NCBI GenBank assembly: GCA_910585605.1
Contig: CAJUFL010000058.1
Location: 1 to 22,021 of the forward strand
Direction: 5' to 3'
DNA from: an uncultured Lachnospiraceae bacterium
GTDB lineage: Bacteria; Bacillota; Clostridia; Lachnospirales; Lachnospiraceae
DNA: 22,021 bases
The notes beneath the pieces were generated by a model. That model did no database searches. It was not told the DNA's origin and was given only the letters and a program-made list of their open reading frames with translations. Positions 21,774 to 22,021 of this stretch are shown in pieces. Position 1 is the stretch's first letter; every line of letters begins with the position of its first letter. The position numbers were made by a program, and so were the translations under genes.

Positions 21774-22021
21774 CAATGTTGTGCAAATTCCAGTAATACA
21801 AATAGTACATCTATCTGCTTTCCGCTTGTTTCCTTATATTTTTATAGCAACTGGATAGGGCTTAAGGATACAAACTGTACACAGTAGAATAGTAATTGTA
21901 CCAGCCGCATTTATACCATTCAGCTTAGTGGTTGTTTAGGCCAACGGGCGCTTTCAGAGTTAATTGTCGAGTGTGTGAAGAAAACTCTGTAAATAACCAG
22001 ATCTTCTATGATAATGAAATG
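21774..22021. other. Right-edge stretch with no gene found
   Basis: Contains a CAGAGTT/AACTCTG stem (21955-21989) and mixed AT-rich sequence. A gene could begin past the window edge; nothing here proves it. Confidence 0.3.

Noticed and set aside
1..22021. CRISPR arrays, tRNA, rRNA or known riboswitches
   Set aside because: No regularly spaced direct repeats, cloverleaf or conserved riboswitch core was seen on either strand.

Overview
The window reads as chromosomal DNA of a low-GC Gram-positive anaerobe, most likely a gut Lachnospiraceae/Clostridia relative. It is AT-rich, with AGGAGG-type ribosome sites, many XRE regulators fused to membrane segments, a BlaI/BlaR1-type pair, and families common in that group (DUF3267, DUF3795, DUF4180, DUF2087, LytTR-DUF3021, an IS1182-type transposase). 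This host call is an inference from style and gene content. No rRNA, tRNA or CRISPR array was seen.

Layout. 1-1400: the cut-off start of an unrecognised gene at the left edge, a DUF3267 membrane metalloprotease-like protein and a 43-residue membrane peptide with its own promoter. 1466-4708: two regulator/membrane-protein pairs (a small XRE with a 105-aa membrane protein; an XRE-membrane fusion with a lipoprotein), then a divergent 199-aa membrane protein behind a strong promoter with two identical-type operators. 4737-7926: a decayed coding scrap, a second XRE-membrane fusion, a RibD-C/DHFR-like reductase, a GNAT acetyltransferase and a nitroreductase. 7989-9677: an overlapping LytTR - DUF3021 - CPBP protease operon. 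9833-11817: a long inverted repeat, a frameshifted methyltransferase, a third XRE-membrane protein and a small ORF. 11866-13340: an IS1182-family element with 16-bp inverted ends. 13372-16067: a BlaI - M56/BlaR1-like - lipoprotein operon with twin operators. 16246-20083: six small same-strand genes (GNAT, VOC/PhnB, DUF2087, two alpha/beta hydrolases, DUF3795). 20551-21773: a second DUF3267 protein and a DUF4180 protein, each with a clear promoter.

The region looks like an accessory mosaic: short self-contained modules, mostly a regulator plus membrane or secreted partners or single small enzymes, separated by non-coding scars with dyads and coding relics. The most notable observation is that the extracellular part of the BlaR1-like sensor, which lacks any visible penicillin-binding domain, shares a colinear module (QSNFG...KW) with the lipoprotein encoded downstream in the same operon. 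This suggests a cell-envelope sensing circuit in which the lipoprotein may tune or mimic the sensor. Other items worth checking are the twin-operator promoter at 3957-4002, a perfect 15-bp palindrome that places symmetric divergent promoters at 6564-6598, and the 5'-terminal hairpin on the 43-residue peptide transcript.
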